41,488 bases of DNA from Succinivibrionaceae bacterium (GCA_017480795.1 JAFURY010000076.1:1-41488), one strand, 5' to 3'; numbered from the stretch's first letter, positions 14,446-24,050 are shown. Notes: generated by a model from the sequence alone, not told the origin. A program made the numbers and translations.

Positions 14446-15643
14446 CTTGCAGTTCAGAGCCGGCTCTGTCGTCCTGGGCGACCGGCTCCCCCGCTTCTTC
14501 AGGAGTTTCCCGCCAGGAGATGTCGTCAATAAAAAATGCCGCCTGGAGGTCCATCTCCCGGTATTTCGACTCGAATTCTCTTCGCAGCTGACCTGCCATA
14601 TCCACCGGATCGTATCCGCCTTTGGCAAGATACCCCGCTATGGAGTCCATCAGCCAGATCACGGTAAATGAAAAGTCGGGATTGTCCTCGTCGAAGGGGA
14701 TCCCGTTGCCAAAGCGGATCACCGAGGACAGATAGTCGGTATTGAAGAAAGGAATGAAAATTCTGGCGCCGTATCTGGTCTGACGCACATGAGGCGTGTT
14801 CACCACCTCGGTGGAGTAAACCGGCTGGGTCAGTCCCAGTTTCCGATACACGTTCATGAACCGGTCAAAATCGTCAATGTCCCCGGCGTAAAACACCGCT
14901 TCGAAGGAGTGCCCCGCCAGAACGGTTTTCAGCGCGCTTCCCACCGCCAGTTCGTTCAGCGGCATCTGAAAGGTAAGACGGTGCATGATGTTGAAGCCGC
15001 CCATCTGCTGGCCGTAGCGTTCCAGCAGGGTGGAATACAGATCGCCGTAGGATCCTTTTTCCGGACAAACAATGATCAGATCGTCCACATCATGCTCTCG
15101 CATATGGGCAATGGTGGCCGACACCAGCGCATGAAGCGGAGGGAACGCCGAAACGTAGGTATCCCCGTCCATAGGTCTGAGTTTTTCCGAATACACCGCC
15201 CCTGGAGTCAGAAGGGGAACCGATGCGAAGGTGGCGATGGAACGGGCCGAAACCACATGGGATGAATTGAGCGGTCCGATGCAGGCCGCAACGTCGGATG
15301 GCGCGCAGGCGCTTTGGATTCTGGCCAGGGTGCTGATCTGATCGCTTGGCGCCTGGTAGCCTGCAAGCTCAAACTTTTTGCCTCCGATCCCTCCTGCGGC
15401 GTTGACCTTTTCCACGTATCTCCGGGCGGTGCGGTAAATCATATTCTCAATCCAGTCGCTTCCGTCGTACACCAGCGACAGCCGGTAGACAGGCGATGCG
15501 TTCACGGCCGCAATTCTTTCGGTCCGGTACTCGGCGCTGTCGCCGCGGCTGACCAGGCCTCCTTGCGCCATCAGAAAAATTCCCGAAGCAAGGATCGCCG
15601 CCGACACCGCCAGAGGCAGAAAAACCGTTCCGTTTTTACTCAT
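14432..15643 (-). CDS. Membrane-anchored type I periplasmic-binding protein, last gene of the exporter operon
   Basis: A 403-residue protein with an N-terminal hydrophobic segment at about 8-27, either a signal anchor or an uncleaved signal. The rest resembles the leucine-type periplasmic-binding fold: YRLSLVYDGSDWIENMIYRTARRYVEKVNAAGGIGGKKFEL near 53-93, then a SACAPSDVAACIGPLNSSHVVSARSIA block and PLLTPGAVYSE. Such domains bind small ligands for ABC importers or act as sensor domains. It overlaps the upstream ABC gene by 8 nt and ends a four-gene export operon, so it probably works with the exporter, perhaps as a ligand or immunity-type receptor (inference). There is no linked import permease. 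Confidence 0.82.
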   Translation of the reverse strand: MSKNGTVFLPLAVSAAILASGIFLMAQGGLVSRGDSAEYRTERIAAVNASPVYRLSLVYDGSDWIENMIYRTARRYVEKVNAAGGIGGKKFELAGYQAPSDQISTLARIQSACAPSDVAACIGPLNSSHVVSARSIATFASVPLLTPGAVYSEKLRPMDGDTYVSAFPPLHALVSATIAHMREHDVDDLIIVCPEKGSYGDLYSTLLERYGQQMGGFNIMHRLTFQMPLNELAVGSALKTVLAGHSFEAVFYAGDIDDFDRFMNVYRKLGLTQPVYSTEVVNTPHVRQTRYGARIFIPFFNTDYLSSVIRFGNGIPFDEDNPDFSFTVIWLMDSIAGYLAKGGYDPVDMAGQLRREFESKYREMDLQAAFFIDDISWRETPEEAGEPVAQDDRAGSELQGSGN

Positions 15644-18236
15644 GCTTCCGCTCCAAAACCATCTGTCTCAATACCATTGTCCTGAAAATGCCACCCTGCG
15701 CCATCAGTTCCCTGTAGGTGCCGCTCTGGGCGATTCTGCCTTGATCCATCACGTAGATCCTGTCGGCGCCCACCACTGTGGACAGCCGATGGGCCACCAC
15801 CACCCGGGTAATATTGAGAGCATCAAGATTTTCCTGAATCTTCCGCTGGGCGATATTGTCAAGGGCGCTGGTGGCCTCGTCCATGATCAGAATTTCAGGT
15901 TTTCTCATCAGCGCTCTGGCAATAAGCAGTCTCTGCTGCTGGCCGCCGGATATCGTGTCGGAGGAGACCCGGGTATGAATGCCCATAGGCAGTTCGCTGA
16001 CGAATTCGTCCAGATCAGCCAGTTTCAGCGCCGCCAGGACATCCTCCTGGGAATATCCGGGCGCGCAGAAGGTGACATTTTCCGCGATGCTGCCGCTGAA
16101 AATTCTGCCGTTCTGCATAACCACCCCGAGCTGACGGCGCAGAGATCCCAGTTCAAGTCCCGCAAGATCCGCATCGCCGTAATACACCGCCCCGCCGGTT
16201 GGTCTGACCAGGCCCAGCATCAGTTTCAGAAGAGTGCTCTTTCCCGTTCCCGAGGTCCCCACAAACGCCACAAATTCTCCCGGCATGATGCTGAAGCTGA
16301 CATCGTCAAGCACCAGCCGCTCTTCCTGGCCGTATCTGAAACTCACCCCGGAAAACTCGATGCTGCCGTCGATTTTTCCCGCCGGCGCGCTGTCGGCGGT
16401 GTTTTCGCTCTCGGCGTTGAGAACCGGCGCGATCCTGGCGAACTCCGATCTGAGAAAGCTTAAATTCCAGCAGGAGTCCAGCAGGCTGACAAAGCCATCC
16501 TGAAAAATCCAGAAGGCGACCGCAAAGGCGATGAATTCCGCAGGAATTCGGTACTGTCCGAACAGTCCTCCCGCCACGGCGCAGAAAACCAGAACCGAAC
16601 TTGGAGCGTACAGATTTCTTGCCGTCTGAGCCAGATGATGGCTGATTCTCATTCTGCTGTCCGTTTCCAGAAGTCCCGAAAAAACCTGCATGACTCTTCT
16701 GAAAATCCGCTCCTCGGCCCCGGAGCATCTGATCCGATCCATGCCGGAGAAAAACTGCTTCAGCATGCCGTCCAGCGCGCCCTCGCCGTCAAGGATGCCG
16801 GAAAGGCCTGGATAATGCCGTCTGCCGGCAAACAGGATAAGCCCCAGCGCGCCCAGCGACACCGCCGCCCCGCAAAAGGCCATGGAAACGTCCAGATAAA
16901 GCATCACCGCAAAGGATCCGAGGGAAAAAACCGCCGCCTGAACCGCCCCGGAGAAACATGCGAACAGACTCCGCCGCAACTGCTCGGCGCCCATAATTCT
17001 GCCGACGAGATCGCCTGACTGAAACTTTTCCTTTTCAGCCAGAGTCAGCTTGAGAATTCGATCGTACAGCGCCGCCTGCACATCTTCATACTGGGCTGAA
17101 CACAGCAGGTGAAGCACAAAATCCGGGAACAGTCTTATTACGACGCCGCTGACCGCGGCCACCAGCAGAAACAGAGAAAAACCAGTCATGATCCGGCTCT
17201 CGCCCTGGGGAATGGCATAATCAAGCAGATACCGGACGGACAGGGGGAGGATCAGAGAAAACAGCGCCACCATCAGAGCAAACAGCGGCAGATACTTCCA
17301 GAAACCGGAAAAGCCGAACCGCAGCATCGAGACCAGAGCTTCCATGTCGGATTTTGAGCCCGGCACGAAAGGCGCGTAGAACTGGAAGGCATATGGCAAA
17401 AAATCCCGCCGGTTGGCGGCCGTGATTTCAGAAACGGCGCCGGTGACCGGATCCTCGGCCCGGCAGCCGCCGATGCCGGTTCTGATGATTGATGGTTCGT
17501 ATGAGTCGCCCTTTTTTTTGAAACCCAGCAGCGGAGTTACCGAAATCCGTCTGAAAAAATCATCCTCCAGTCTTACCTTCCGGAGACGGATGCCGCTTGA
17601 AACGGCAAACCGGTCTAGAGCGGCTTCGGGATCCCCGTCAGGATCCCTCAGCAGAGACTTGTCGTAGCGGACATCGATCCTGTAGCAGGCGAGCATAAGA
17701 TCCACGGCGGCGGCAAGACTGCCCGATCGCTCGGCGCCGCGAAATCGCAAATCGTCGCCGACAAAGTTCCATCTGGTCGCAAGACGATCAATCAGTCCGG
17801 CGCTTGTTTCCGAATCAAGTTTTGCGGAAAACGCGTCAAGCAGCTGGTCCTGTCTTTTGACTTCCTCAAGGATCCGGTAAAAATAAACGCAAAGCTTCTC
17901 GTCCCCCGGACGTTCCATCCCGGGATACAGACCGGCGAACACCTTCGGCAGATCGGATCCGCCGCAGGAGGCGGCATTATCCGTCTGCTGCGCCACGGTG
18001 GGAATTTCCGGCTCGTAAAGAATCCCGATCCTAATACCGTCGGCGACGGTCGCAGGCGTCTCTCCGGCCAGGTTCATACCGGCAACCAGAGTGCCAAGAT
18101 AGGAAAGTCTTCTGGCCCCCGAAGCGCTTTCCTCCGCCAGGTAGCAGCAGATTCGGCCCTCCACGATTTTGTAGCATCTCCCCTCGGCCAAGGAGGCGGG
18201 AGTTCCGGGATAGAACACCTGAAGCTGTTCAGACAT
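15636..18236 (-). CDS. NHLM-type export ABC transporter, second ATP-binding/permease protein
   Basis: An 866-residue half-transporter. Residues 1-290 are a soluble N-terminal region that resembles the extra domain of the NHLM ABC subunit without peptidase. A six-helix ABC membrane domain covers about 310-590. The nucleotide-binding domain has the Walker A GTSGTGKST, the signature ISGGQQQRLLIARAL, the Walker B ILIMDEATSALD and the switch VVAHRLSTV, so it should be active. It overlaps the peptidase-ABC gene upstream and the binding-protein gene downstream by 8 nt each. In NHLM systems this subunit pairs with the C39 peptidase-ABC protein and an HlyD-like adaptor to export leader-processed peptides. 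Confidence 0.88.
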   Translation of the reverse strand: MSEQLQVFYPGTPASLAEGRCYKIVEGRICCYLAEESASGARRLSYLGTLVAGMNLAGETPATVADGIRIGILYEPEIPTVAQQTDNAASCGGSDLPKVFAGLYPGMERPGDEKLCVYFYRILEEVKRQDQLLDAFSAKLDSETSAGLIDRLATRWNFVGDDLRFRGAERSGSLAAAVDLMLACYRIDVRYDKSLLRDPDGDPEAALDRFAVSSGIRLRKVRLEDDFFRRISVTPLLGFKKKGDSYEPSIIRTGIGGCRAEDPVTGAVSEITAANRRDFLPYAFQFYAPFVPGSKSDMEALVSMLRFGFSGFWKYLPLFALMVALFSLILPLSVRYLLDYAIPQGESRIMTGFSLFLLVAAVSGVVIRLFPDFVLHLLCSAQYEDVQAALYDRILKLTLAEKEKFQSGDLVGRIMGAEQLRRSLFACFSGAVQAAVFSLGSFAVMLYLDVSMAFCGAAVSLGALGLILFAGRRHYPGLSGILDGEGALDGMLKQFFSGMDRIRCSGAEERIFRRVMQVFSGLLETDSRMRISHHLAQTARNLYAPSSVLVFCAVAGGLFGQYRIPAEFIAFAVAFWIFQDGFVSLLDSCWNLSFLRSEFARIAPVLNAESENTADSAPAGKIDGSIEFSGVSFRYGQEERLVLDDVSFSIMPGEFVAFVGTSGTGKSTLLKLMLGLVRPTGGAVYYGDADLAGLELGSLRRQLGVVMQNGRIFSGSIAENVTFCAPGYSQEDVLAALKLADLDEFVSELPMGIHTRVSSDTISGGQQQRLLIARALMRKPEILIMDEATSALDNIAQRKIQENLDALNITRVVVAHRLSTVVGADRIYVMDQGRIAQSGTYRELMAQGGIFRTMVLRQMVLERKHE

Positions 18237-20403
18237 CGCCGCCCTCCTCCAGCGTCATCAGCCGCCTGAACAGGCCGTCGCGCCTCATAAGCTCCTCAAA
18301 GCGTCCGCGTTCAGCCACATGCCCCCGATCCAGCACGATGATCTCGTCGGCCTCCCTGACCGTGCTGAGCCGATGAGCGACAATCAGCACTCCGCAGCGA
18401 CGGCGGGAGATGGCCATATCAATCCGCTTTTCCGTCAGAGCGTCAAGAGCGCTGGTGGCCTCGTCAAGAATGAGAAGCGGCGAGTTTCTGGCAAGAGCTC
18501 TGGCGATCTCAAGCCGCTGACACTGTCCGCCTGAAAAATTGGCTCCGTTTTCCGCGACTTCAAGTCTCAGAGGATTGCCGCGTCCGGCCAGTTCCTCCTC
18601 TATGCAGGCGTCATTCATGGCGTTTTTCAGATTTCTGCCGTTGGCGGCCAGAGAAAACATTGAAAGGTTCTCGCTCACGGTGCCAGAAAACATCCGGGCG
18701 TTCTGCTCCGCCACCGCCACGTTTTTTCTGAATTCGCCGGCGCTGTATTCCTCTATGGGCCGGCCGTTGAGCAGCACCTGTCCGGATTTCGGCTTCAGCA
18801 GCCCCGATGCGATTTTGGCCAGAGTGGTTTTCCCGGATCCGGATGCGCCCACCACCGCGATCCGGCAGCCCCGTTTCAGTTCAAGATTTACCGATGAAAG
18901 AGCAAGCTCGTGGTGAGAGCCGTAGGAAAAGCTGACGTTTTTCAGTTCAAGAGAGGAATCTGAAGATTCTGAAACCGTCTTTCCCTGCTCCCGGCTGAAA
19001 ATGTCGTCCTCCGGATAGTCCATGATCTCCATGGTTCGAGCCAGCTTCGCCCTCTGAGGGCCGAGTTCTCCGACTTTCGCGGCGATGGACATTCCGAAGG
19101 AGGAAAAGCATCCCGCCACCACGATAAACGCGAAAAGTTCGCCCTGGGTGATGGCGCCGGCGCTGACCTCGCCCGCTCCGACGCAGAAAAGAGCGACGCT
19201 GGAGAAAAAGATCATCGCCAGCGGCAGTTTTCTGAACAGCGAGGCGGAAAGCCCCCACGAGGTGCGTTTCTGGACGTAGGAGGAAAGTTCGGCGCACCAG
19301 GCGCGAAAGATGAAGTTTTCCTGTCCGGCCACCTTGACGCTTTCAAGATTGTCCACCCCCGAGACAACCGAATCCAGCAGTCTTGAACGCTGATCGGCAA
19401 GCATCTGGTCCGCGGCGGCGTGACGGGCGGTCATAAACATCAGGCAGAGACAGGCAAGCAGGGTCAGTCCGAAAGCCAGAAGAGAAAGCCAGGGACTGTA
19501 AAGCAGCATCAGGATCGCGTACGCGACCGCGGAAAAAACGCAGTTCGCCACGTCGGCGCAGCTGCGGATATAGGCCATGGCCTGCCGCCCCGAAACGGAA
19601 AGACAATGCTGCAGATCGCCGGCGTTGCGGCAGGAGTAAAAGCCCGACGGCAGCCTGAGCATATGTCTCAGCAGCGCGGCGAAACGGTTGACGCACACGT
19701 AGACGAAAAGGCGTCGCGACAGCGCCGCCGTGGCAATCCGGATCAGAACGCCCAGCAGCAGCGCTGCCAGAAACATCCAGAGCGTCGGCATGAGCCAGTC
19801 GTCCCGGGCGATGAGAACATCGTCGACAAACACCTGAAACGCCGCCGGCATCGCCAGGCCGACGACGGAAAGAAGAAATCCGCCCCAGAACATCCAGAAC
19901 ACCAGACTTCCGGCGCCTTTGGAAAGAGCGGAAAGCTCCTGGAAGGCGGAGGCGCGTCTGGGGCTTTTTTCAAAGCTCTCGCCCGGTTCGAAGGCCAGCA
20001 CCACGCCGGTATAGCCCCGTTCAAAATCCTCGCGTCCGACAATGCGCCGCCCTTCGGCAGGGTCATTGAGATAAATTCTGTCGCCGTTGCGGCTGACGCC
20101 CTCGTAAACCAGATAATGCTCGTAATTCCAGAACACCACCACCGGTCTTCTGAGTCTGAGCAGATCGGCAGGAGGCATCTGGTAGCCCGAGGCCCTCAGA
20201 CCGTAGCTGCGGCCCACCTGCAGAACAAGAGACGCCCTGCTGCCGTTGCGGGTGACCCCGCACTGTTCTCTGAGTTTCTCCAGCGGCTCGAAGCGGCCGT
20301 AGTACCCAAGAATTATGGCAAGGCAGGCCGCGCCGCATTCCGTGGCCTCCATCTGCATAACCGCCGGAGTTCTGCACCGCCAGCCTCTTGAGAACAGGCT
20401 CAT
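18229..20403 (-). CDS. C39 peptidase-ABC transporter of the NHLM type
   Basis: A 724-residue bacteriocin-type exporter. Residues 1-135 are a C39 cysteine peptidase with an intact active site: Q17 and C23 in QMEATECGAA, H96 in NYEHYLVYEG and D114 in YLNDPAEG. It should therefore cut double-glycine leaders. A six-helix ABC membrane domain spans about 160-430. The C-terminal ATPase has Walker A GASGSGKTT, signature FSGGQCQRLEIARAL, Walker B LLILDEATSALD and the His switch VAHRLSTV. Its start overlaps the adaptor gene by 4 nt. It probably forms a heterodimer with the next ABC protein. No double-glycine precursor gene is visible beside the operon. Confidence 0.92.
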   Translation of the reverse strand: MSLFSRGWRCRTPAVMQMEATECGAACLAIILGYYGRFEPLEKLREQCGVTRNGSRASLVLQVGRSYGLRASGYQMPPADLLRLRRPVVVFWNYEHYLVYEGVSRNGDRIYLNDPAEGRRIVGREDFERGYTGVVLAFEPGESFEKSPRRASAFQELSALSKGAGSLVFWMFWGGFLLSVVGLAMPAAFQVFVDDVLIARDDWLMPTLWMFLAALLLGVLIRIATAALSRRLFVYVCVNRFAALLRHMLRLPSGFYSCRNAGDLQHCLSVSGRQAMAYIRSCADVANCVFSAVAYAILMLLYSPWLSLLAFGLTLLACLCLMFMTARHAAADQMLADQRSRLLDSVVSGVDNLESVKVAGQENFIFRAWCAELSSYVQKRTSWGLSASLFRKLPLAMIFFSSVALFCVGAGEVSAGAITQGELFAFIVVAGCFSSFGMSIAAKVGELGPQRAKLARTMEIMDYPEDDIFSREQGKTVSESSDSSLELKNVSFSYGSHHELALSSVNLELKRGCRIAVVGASGSGKTTLAKIASGLLKPKSGQVLLNGRPIEEYSAGEFRKNVAVAEQNARMFSGTVSENLSMFSLAANGRNLKNAMNDACIEEELAGRGNPLRLEVAENGANFSGGQCQRLEIARALARNSPLLILDEATSALDALTEKRIDMAISRRRCGVLIVAHRLSTVREADEIIVLDRGHVAERGRFEELMRRDGLFRRLMTLEEGGDV

Positions 20404-21377
20404 TCGAACAAACTCCGCAGTTTCGGCAGCACGAAGGTTACCGGCGCCCGGTATTCGGTATTGATGATGACGCTGCCGTAAATTCCGTTGGTTATGCGCT
20501 GAGAGAACTGGCGACTTCCGGTCCAGGAGTAGCCGCTTGCCGAATCCCCGTCCGGGATCAGGTCGATCACCACCCGGATCATGGCCTCGTCTCCGGCCAG
20601 CATCCCGGTGAGCGTCTCGTTCATCAGCTCCCGCTGGATGGTCTCCCGGTTGATCGGCACGTCGCTGACATCCCTGACCACAGCCCTGATGTAGCCGTAT
20701 CTGCCGGAGGGAGCGATGCCGGGAGAGAAGAAGGCCCGCATGCCGTTGCGGATGGCCTTGCCGCTGTGGGCGGGCACAAAGGCCACCAGGTAAATGCCGC
20801 GATCAATGCCGGATGCCACCAGAGCGACCTTCTCGCCGCTTCCGACGTGGGAACCGCTCTCCTTCATCAGTTCAATCACTGTTCCGGTGGCGGTTGCGCG
20901 GATGTAGGTGCTTTCGTCGCTCAGACGGCGCACGCGCTCCATCTCATCCTCGATCTGTCCGATGCCGTCTCGGATTTCATCGGTCTGAGGCTGAGCCGTC
21001 CGAAGCAGCTTCAGCTGATTTTCCAGTTTTGACAGTTCTCTGCCGTAGCGGTAGACCACCTCCGGATTGTGCACATATCCAATCACCTGATTGGCCAGAA
21101 CATAGGCGCCCTGATCCACATTGATGTTTTTTATGACGCCGTCGGATGGCGCGGACACCGGACTGACGCCGCCGGAAAGAAGAGTGATGCCGGGACCGGT
21201 TATGCTGACCGTGATCCTGCCGAAAAAGGCCCAGATCGCCGAGCAGGACAGAAGAACGGTGGCGCAGACGAGAAAATAGACCGGCCATGAGGTTCTGACC
21301 GCGGCGAAAACGCCGGCCGCAGCCGCCGTCTCAAGCGAGGATTCCGATTTTCTGGCATATTCTGTCTTTTCGCTCAT
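20400..21377 (-). CDS. HlyD-like membrane fusion protein of the NHLM exporter
   Basis: A 325-residue adaptor. After a short cytoplasmic start there is one membrane helix at about 32-52. A lipoyl-type barrel half follows (APSDGVIKNINVDQGAYV), then a short coiled coil (ELSKLENQLKLLRT ... IGQIEDEMERVRR) and the second barrel half (IRATATGTVIELMKESGSHVGSGEKVAL). The hairpin is much shorter than in HlyD of type I secretion, as in NHLM secretion proteins. The C-terminal end (ISREYR-like VIINTEYRAPVTFVLPKLRSLFE) is typical of these adaptors. I chose the ATG at 21377; a TTG lies two codons upstream. It is the first gene of the operon. Confidence 0.88.
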   Translation of the reverse strand: MSEKTEYARKSESSLETAAAAGVFAAVRTSWPVYFLVCATVLLSCSAIWAFFGRITVSITGPGITLLSGGVSPVSAPSDGVIKNINVDQGAYVLANQVIGYVHNPEVVYRYGRELSKLENQLKLLRTAQPQTDEIRDGIGQIEDEMERVRRLSDESTYIRATATGTVIELMKESGSHVGSGEKVALVASGIDRGIYLVAFVPAHSGKAIRNGMRAFFSPGIAPSGRYGYIRAVVRDVSDVPINRETIQRELMNETLTGMLAGDEAMIRVVIDLIPDGDSASGYSWTGSRQFSQRITNGIYGSVIINTEYRAPVTFVLPKLRSLFE

Positions 21378-21404
21378 AAGCAAAGCACCGCCGCAATGTC
21401 CGCC

Positions 21405-21424
21405 GTTCCTCAGCCGGGAGGAAC
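21405..21424 (-). promoter_or_regulatory. Inverted repeat in the leader of the exporter operon
   Basis: GTTCCTC (21405-21411) and GAGGAAC (21418-21424) form a perfect 7-bp stem with a 6-nt loop, 28 nt upstream of the first exporter gene. It could be an operator or an mRNA hairpin. Confidence 0.4.
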
Positions 21425-21490
21425 AATATCCGATACTGCAGGATCATACACGATCCGCAATGAGCCGAATAAAAACAATATCCAAAAATG

Positions 21491-21499
21491 TGCTAAAAT
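21491..21499 (+). promoter_or_regulatory. Extended -10 promoter of folD
   Basis: TGCTAAAAT has an extended TG and a near-consensus -10. It gives folD a leader of about 146 nt rich in hairpins, for example GGCC/GGCC near 21555-21568 and CCCAG/CTGGG near 21585-21600. Confidence 0.5.
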
Positions 21500-21651
21500 G
21501 AGGCAACGGATCATGTGTGCCTGCGTTTTAGCCGGGACAGGATGCGATTTCGTCGGCCCCCGAGGCCACTTTGCCGCGGACGGATCCCAGCGGAGTCTGG
21601 GAGAATCGGTATCCGCAAGCCACTATCATCTATTACGGAGCAGAAATTCAG

Positions 21652-22518
21652 ATGCCAGCAAAAATCATTGACGGAAAGGCATGCGCGCAGAAAATCAGAA
21701 ACCAGGTAAAGGAAAAAGTGGCCGCCAGAGTCGCATCGGGGAAAAGAGCCCCAGGACTTGCCGTGATCCTGGTGGGAGAGGATCCGGCCTCCAAAATCTA
21801 CGTGGGATCCAAACGCAAGGCCTGCGAAGAGGTGGGCTTCGTGTCAAAGGCCTTCAACTATCCGGCTGACATCTCCCAGGAGGAGCTGCTGGCCCGAATC
21901 GACGAGCTCAACTCGGACGACGAACTGGACGGCATTCTGGTTCAGCTGCCGCTGCCGAAGCACATCGACTCCACCAAGGTCATCGAAAGGATCCGCCCTG
22001 ACAAGGACGTGGACGGCTTCCATCCCTACAACGTCGGCAGACTGGCGCAGCGCATTCCGGCCCTGAGACCGTGCACTCCCAAGGGCATCATGACGCTGAT
22101 CCGGGAAGCGGGCTTTTCCGATCTCAAGGGCAAAAACGCGGTGGTGGTGGGAGCTTCCAACATTGTGGGCAGACCCATGACCCTGGAGTTCCTCCTGGCC
22201 GGCTGCACCACGCTGACCACCCACCGCTTCACGGTCGATCTCAAATCCTTCATTCAGCAGGCCGACATTCTGGTGGTGGCCATCGGCAAGCCAAACTTCA
22301 TTCCGGGGGAATGGATCAAGGAAGGAGCCATTGTCATCGACGTAGGCATCAACAGACTTGAAAACGGCAAGCTGGCCGGCGACATCGAGTTCGCCGCCGC
22401 CTCCGAAAGAGCGGCCTACATCACTCCGGTTCCCGGCGGCGTGGGACCGATGACCGTCGCAAGTCTCATTGAAAACACTCTGGAAGCCTGCGAAAAATAC
22501 CACACCGCCGCAGAGTGA
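21652..22518 (+). CDS. folD: Bifunctional methylenetetrahydrofolate dehydrogenase/cyclohydrolase
   Basis: A 288-residue cytoplasmic enzyme that converts 5,10-methylene-THF to 10-formyl-THF using NADP. The catalytic lysine is K54 and the neighbouring Tyr is Y50 in [16 protein letters not shown]. The substrate loops [13 protein letters not shown] and [14 protein letters not shown], the nucleotide-binding [10 protein letters not shown] and the C-terminal [12 protein letters not shown] are all in place. Length equals that of the family. The ATG at 21652 is chosen because homology begins there, with GGAG 11 nt upstream; the longer frame from 21571 is leader. It is divergent from the exporter operon. 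Confidence 0.97.
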   Translation: MPAKIIDGKACAQKIRNQVKEKVAARVASGKRAPGLAVILVGEDPASKIYVGSKRKACEEVGFVSKAFNYPADISQEELLARIDELNSDDELDGILVQLPLPKHIDSTKVIERIRPDKDVDGFHPYNVGRLAQRIPALRPCTPKGIMTLIREAGFSDLKGKNAVVVGASNIVGRPMTLEFLLAGCTTLTTHRFTVDLKSFIQQADILVVAIGKPNFIPGEWIKEGAIVIDVGINRLENGKLAGDIEFAAASERAAYITPVPGGVGPMTVASLIENTLEACEKYHTAAE

Positions 22519-22752
22519 GCCGCTGCGCGACAGCAAACGGTCTCAGTCTGCGCATGCTCCGAAAGACCACTGTCTGCCGTCGTTTCCTGGCAAGAGATAA
22601 GAACGCCCGGGGATTTTTGAGTTTCAGGAATTCGGCGGAACGCGATGTCAGACGGCGTTTCCCGCATGCGGCCGAAGCCAGCGGAGAAACAAAGGAAGTT
22701 TTTATGGATTCAGGCGGTTCAGACCGCCAGGCGCCACGAACATGGAGTGAAT

Positions 22753-23409
22753 ATGACCCAAGTTAATTTTGTCAGAAGAGATCGGCTGCTGATGGGATTT
22801 GTCGTCTTCGACATCCTGAATATCGTGCTCTACCTGTTTGCTCTGCTCAATCTTTCCCTCAACGCCATCTCCATTGTTTTCGCTATGGGCGTGTGCAATC
22901 TGCTGTTCGCCATGTGGATCCTCTACCGCGCGCACAAGCCTCAGTACGTGCAGGACTACGGCATGATCTGCGTGAGGCAGTCGTCCTACTACATGAGATC
23001 CGTTTTCATCGGCGCGGTTCTGATCGCTTTTGATCTCGTCGCAGTGGCGGCCGTCTTCACCATGCTGCTGCGCCACACCATCGGAAGCAAAACCGATCTG
23101 AACGCGGTGGATGCCTGCCGCAATTCTGTAAGCATGATCATAGATTACGATCCTTCGCTGTTCGCCCAGTTTGTCCTCAACAACTATTCATGCTATTTTG
23201 GAGAGGGTCATATGTTTACCCTGGTAGGCCCCTTCGAGCCGGATTTCTCCATCAGTCTGCTGCAGACCGTCTTCGAGAAAATCGTCATGTTTCCGTCCGG
23301 GTACATTTACGCCATATACGCTCTTTTCGTCTTCAGCATGCTGCCTTTCTTCTGGCTGCTGTTCAGAATGTTTCGCCTGCTGAAGATGATGCGCAGAAAC
23401 GAAGGATAG
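22753..23409 (+). CDS. Four-helix integral membrane protein A
   Basis: A 218-residue inner-membrane protein that I do not recognise. Hydrophobic helices lie at about 14-36, 38-57, 80-105 and 185-208, with a 75-residue extracytoplasmic-type loop between the third and fourth. That loop has Cys residues and a YDPSLFAQFVLNNYSCYFGEGHMF segment. The C-terminus is short and basic (RMFRLLKMMRRNEG), suggesting a cytoplasmic end. The ATG at 22753 follows GGAG (22744-22747) and is preferred over upstream in-frame codons. Its stop is 2 nt before the next start, and the next protein has the same plan, so they probably act as a pair. Confidence 0.75.
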   Translation: MTQVNFVRRDRLLMGFVVFDILNIVLYLFALLNLSLNAISIVFAMGVCNLLFAMWILYRAHKPQYVQDYGMICVRQSSYYMRSVFIGAVLIAFDLVAVAAVFTMLLRHTIGSKTDLNAVDACRNSVSMIIDYDPSLFAQFVLNNYSCYFGEGHMFTLVGPFEPDFSISLLQTVFEKIVMFPSGYIYAIYALFVFSMLPFFWLLFRMFRLLKMMRRNEG

Positions 23410-23411
23410 TC

Positions 23412-24050
23412 ATGAACGAGCCGGAAGAAGCCGCAGACAACGAACGGACAGACGCGCAGAAAGGCGAAGTTCTGGGAGTCGACGTCGAGAAATCGATAAA
23501 AATCATCGCCGAGCTGAAATACATAGCCATCACCCATGTGATCCTCAACTGCGTCGTTCTGGCAGGATGGGTTCTTGCCGACGTGCTGTACCTGCAGGAA
23601 TTCATCACCCTCAACGTGGCCGTCAATCCCTTCGAGCTTGCCCTCTACACCTTCAACCTGCTTTATATCGCCTACATGATCTGGCATATAAACCTTCCCC
23701 GGGTTCACCGCCTGACCAGGAACCTGCTGGATTCCTGCATCGAATCGGCTCTGATGTGCCTTGCCATTCTGGTCATCTTCTACGCTCTGAAACAGGGCAT
23801 CACCAAATCGGCGGATCAGATCCTCTACTATCTCAACGATACCGGAACCATCAAGGAGATGGAAACCCGTCTGATGGAGGTGGTGCTGGTATTCCCGGCC
23901 TTCATCTGCACCTATCTCATCGTGCTTCTCTACCAGTGCATCAAAATGTACAACAGCGTGGTTTACATCAACAGCCAGCTGGAGGAGGGTTCAACCCTTT
24001 CGGAGGTGGCTAAATTCGAGGATCAGGCTGCGGAAGCCAACAACTACTGA
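23412..24050 (+). CDS. Four-helix integral membrane protein B
   Basis: A 212-residue membrane protein of unknown function. An acidic N-terminal tail of about 35 residues precedes helices at about 39-60, 66-90, 112-135 and 155-178. A polar loop (KQGITKSADQILYYLNDTGTIKEMETRL) lies between the third and fourth helices, and the C-terminal tail is acidic. The architecture repeats that of the preceding gene (two helices, a short link, a helix, a loop, a last helix), so the two may be diverged duplicates (inference). GAAGGA at 23401-23406, inside the end of the previous gene, is the ribosome site, indicating coupling. A strong terminator follows. Confidence 0.75.
   Translation: MNEPEEAADNERTDAQKGEVLGVDVEKSIKIIAELKYIAITHVILNCVVLAGWVLADVLYLQEFITLNVAVNPFELALYTFNLLYIAYMIWHINLPRVHRLTRNLLDSCIESALMCLAILVIFYALKQGITKSADQILYYLNDTGTIKEMETRLMEVVLVFPAFICTYLIVLLYQCIKMYNSVVYINSQLEEGSTLSEVAKFEDQAAEANNY

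Noticed and set aside
21396..21671. Small plus-strand frame of 91 codons before folD, considered as a peptide cargo gene
   Set aside because: It runs across the folD promoter and leader without a ribosome site and overlaps the folD start out of frame.
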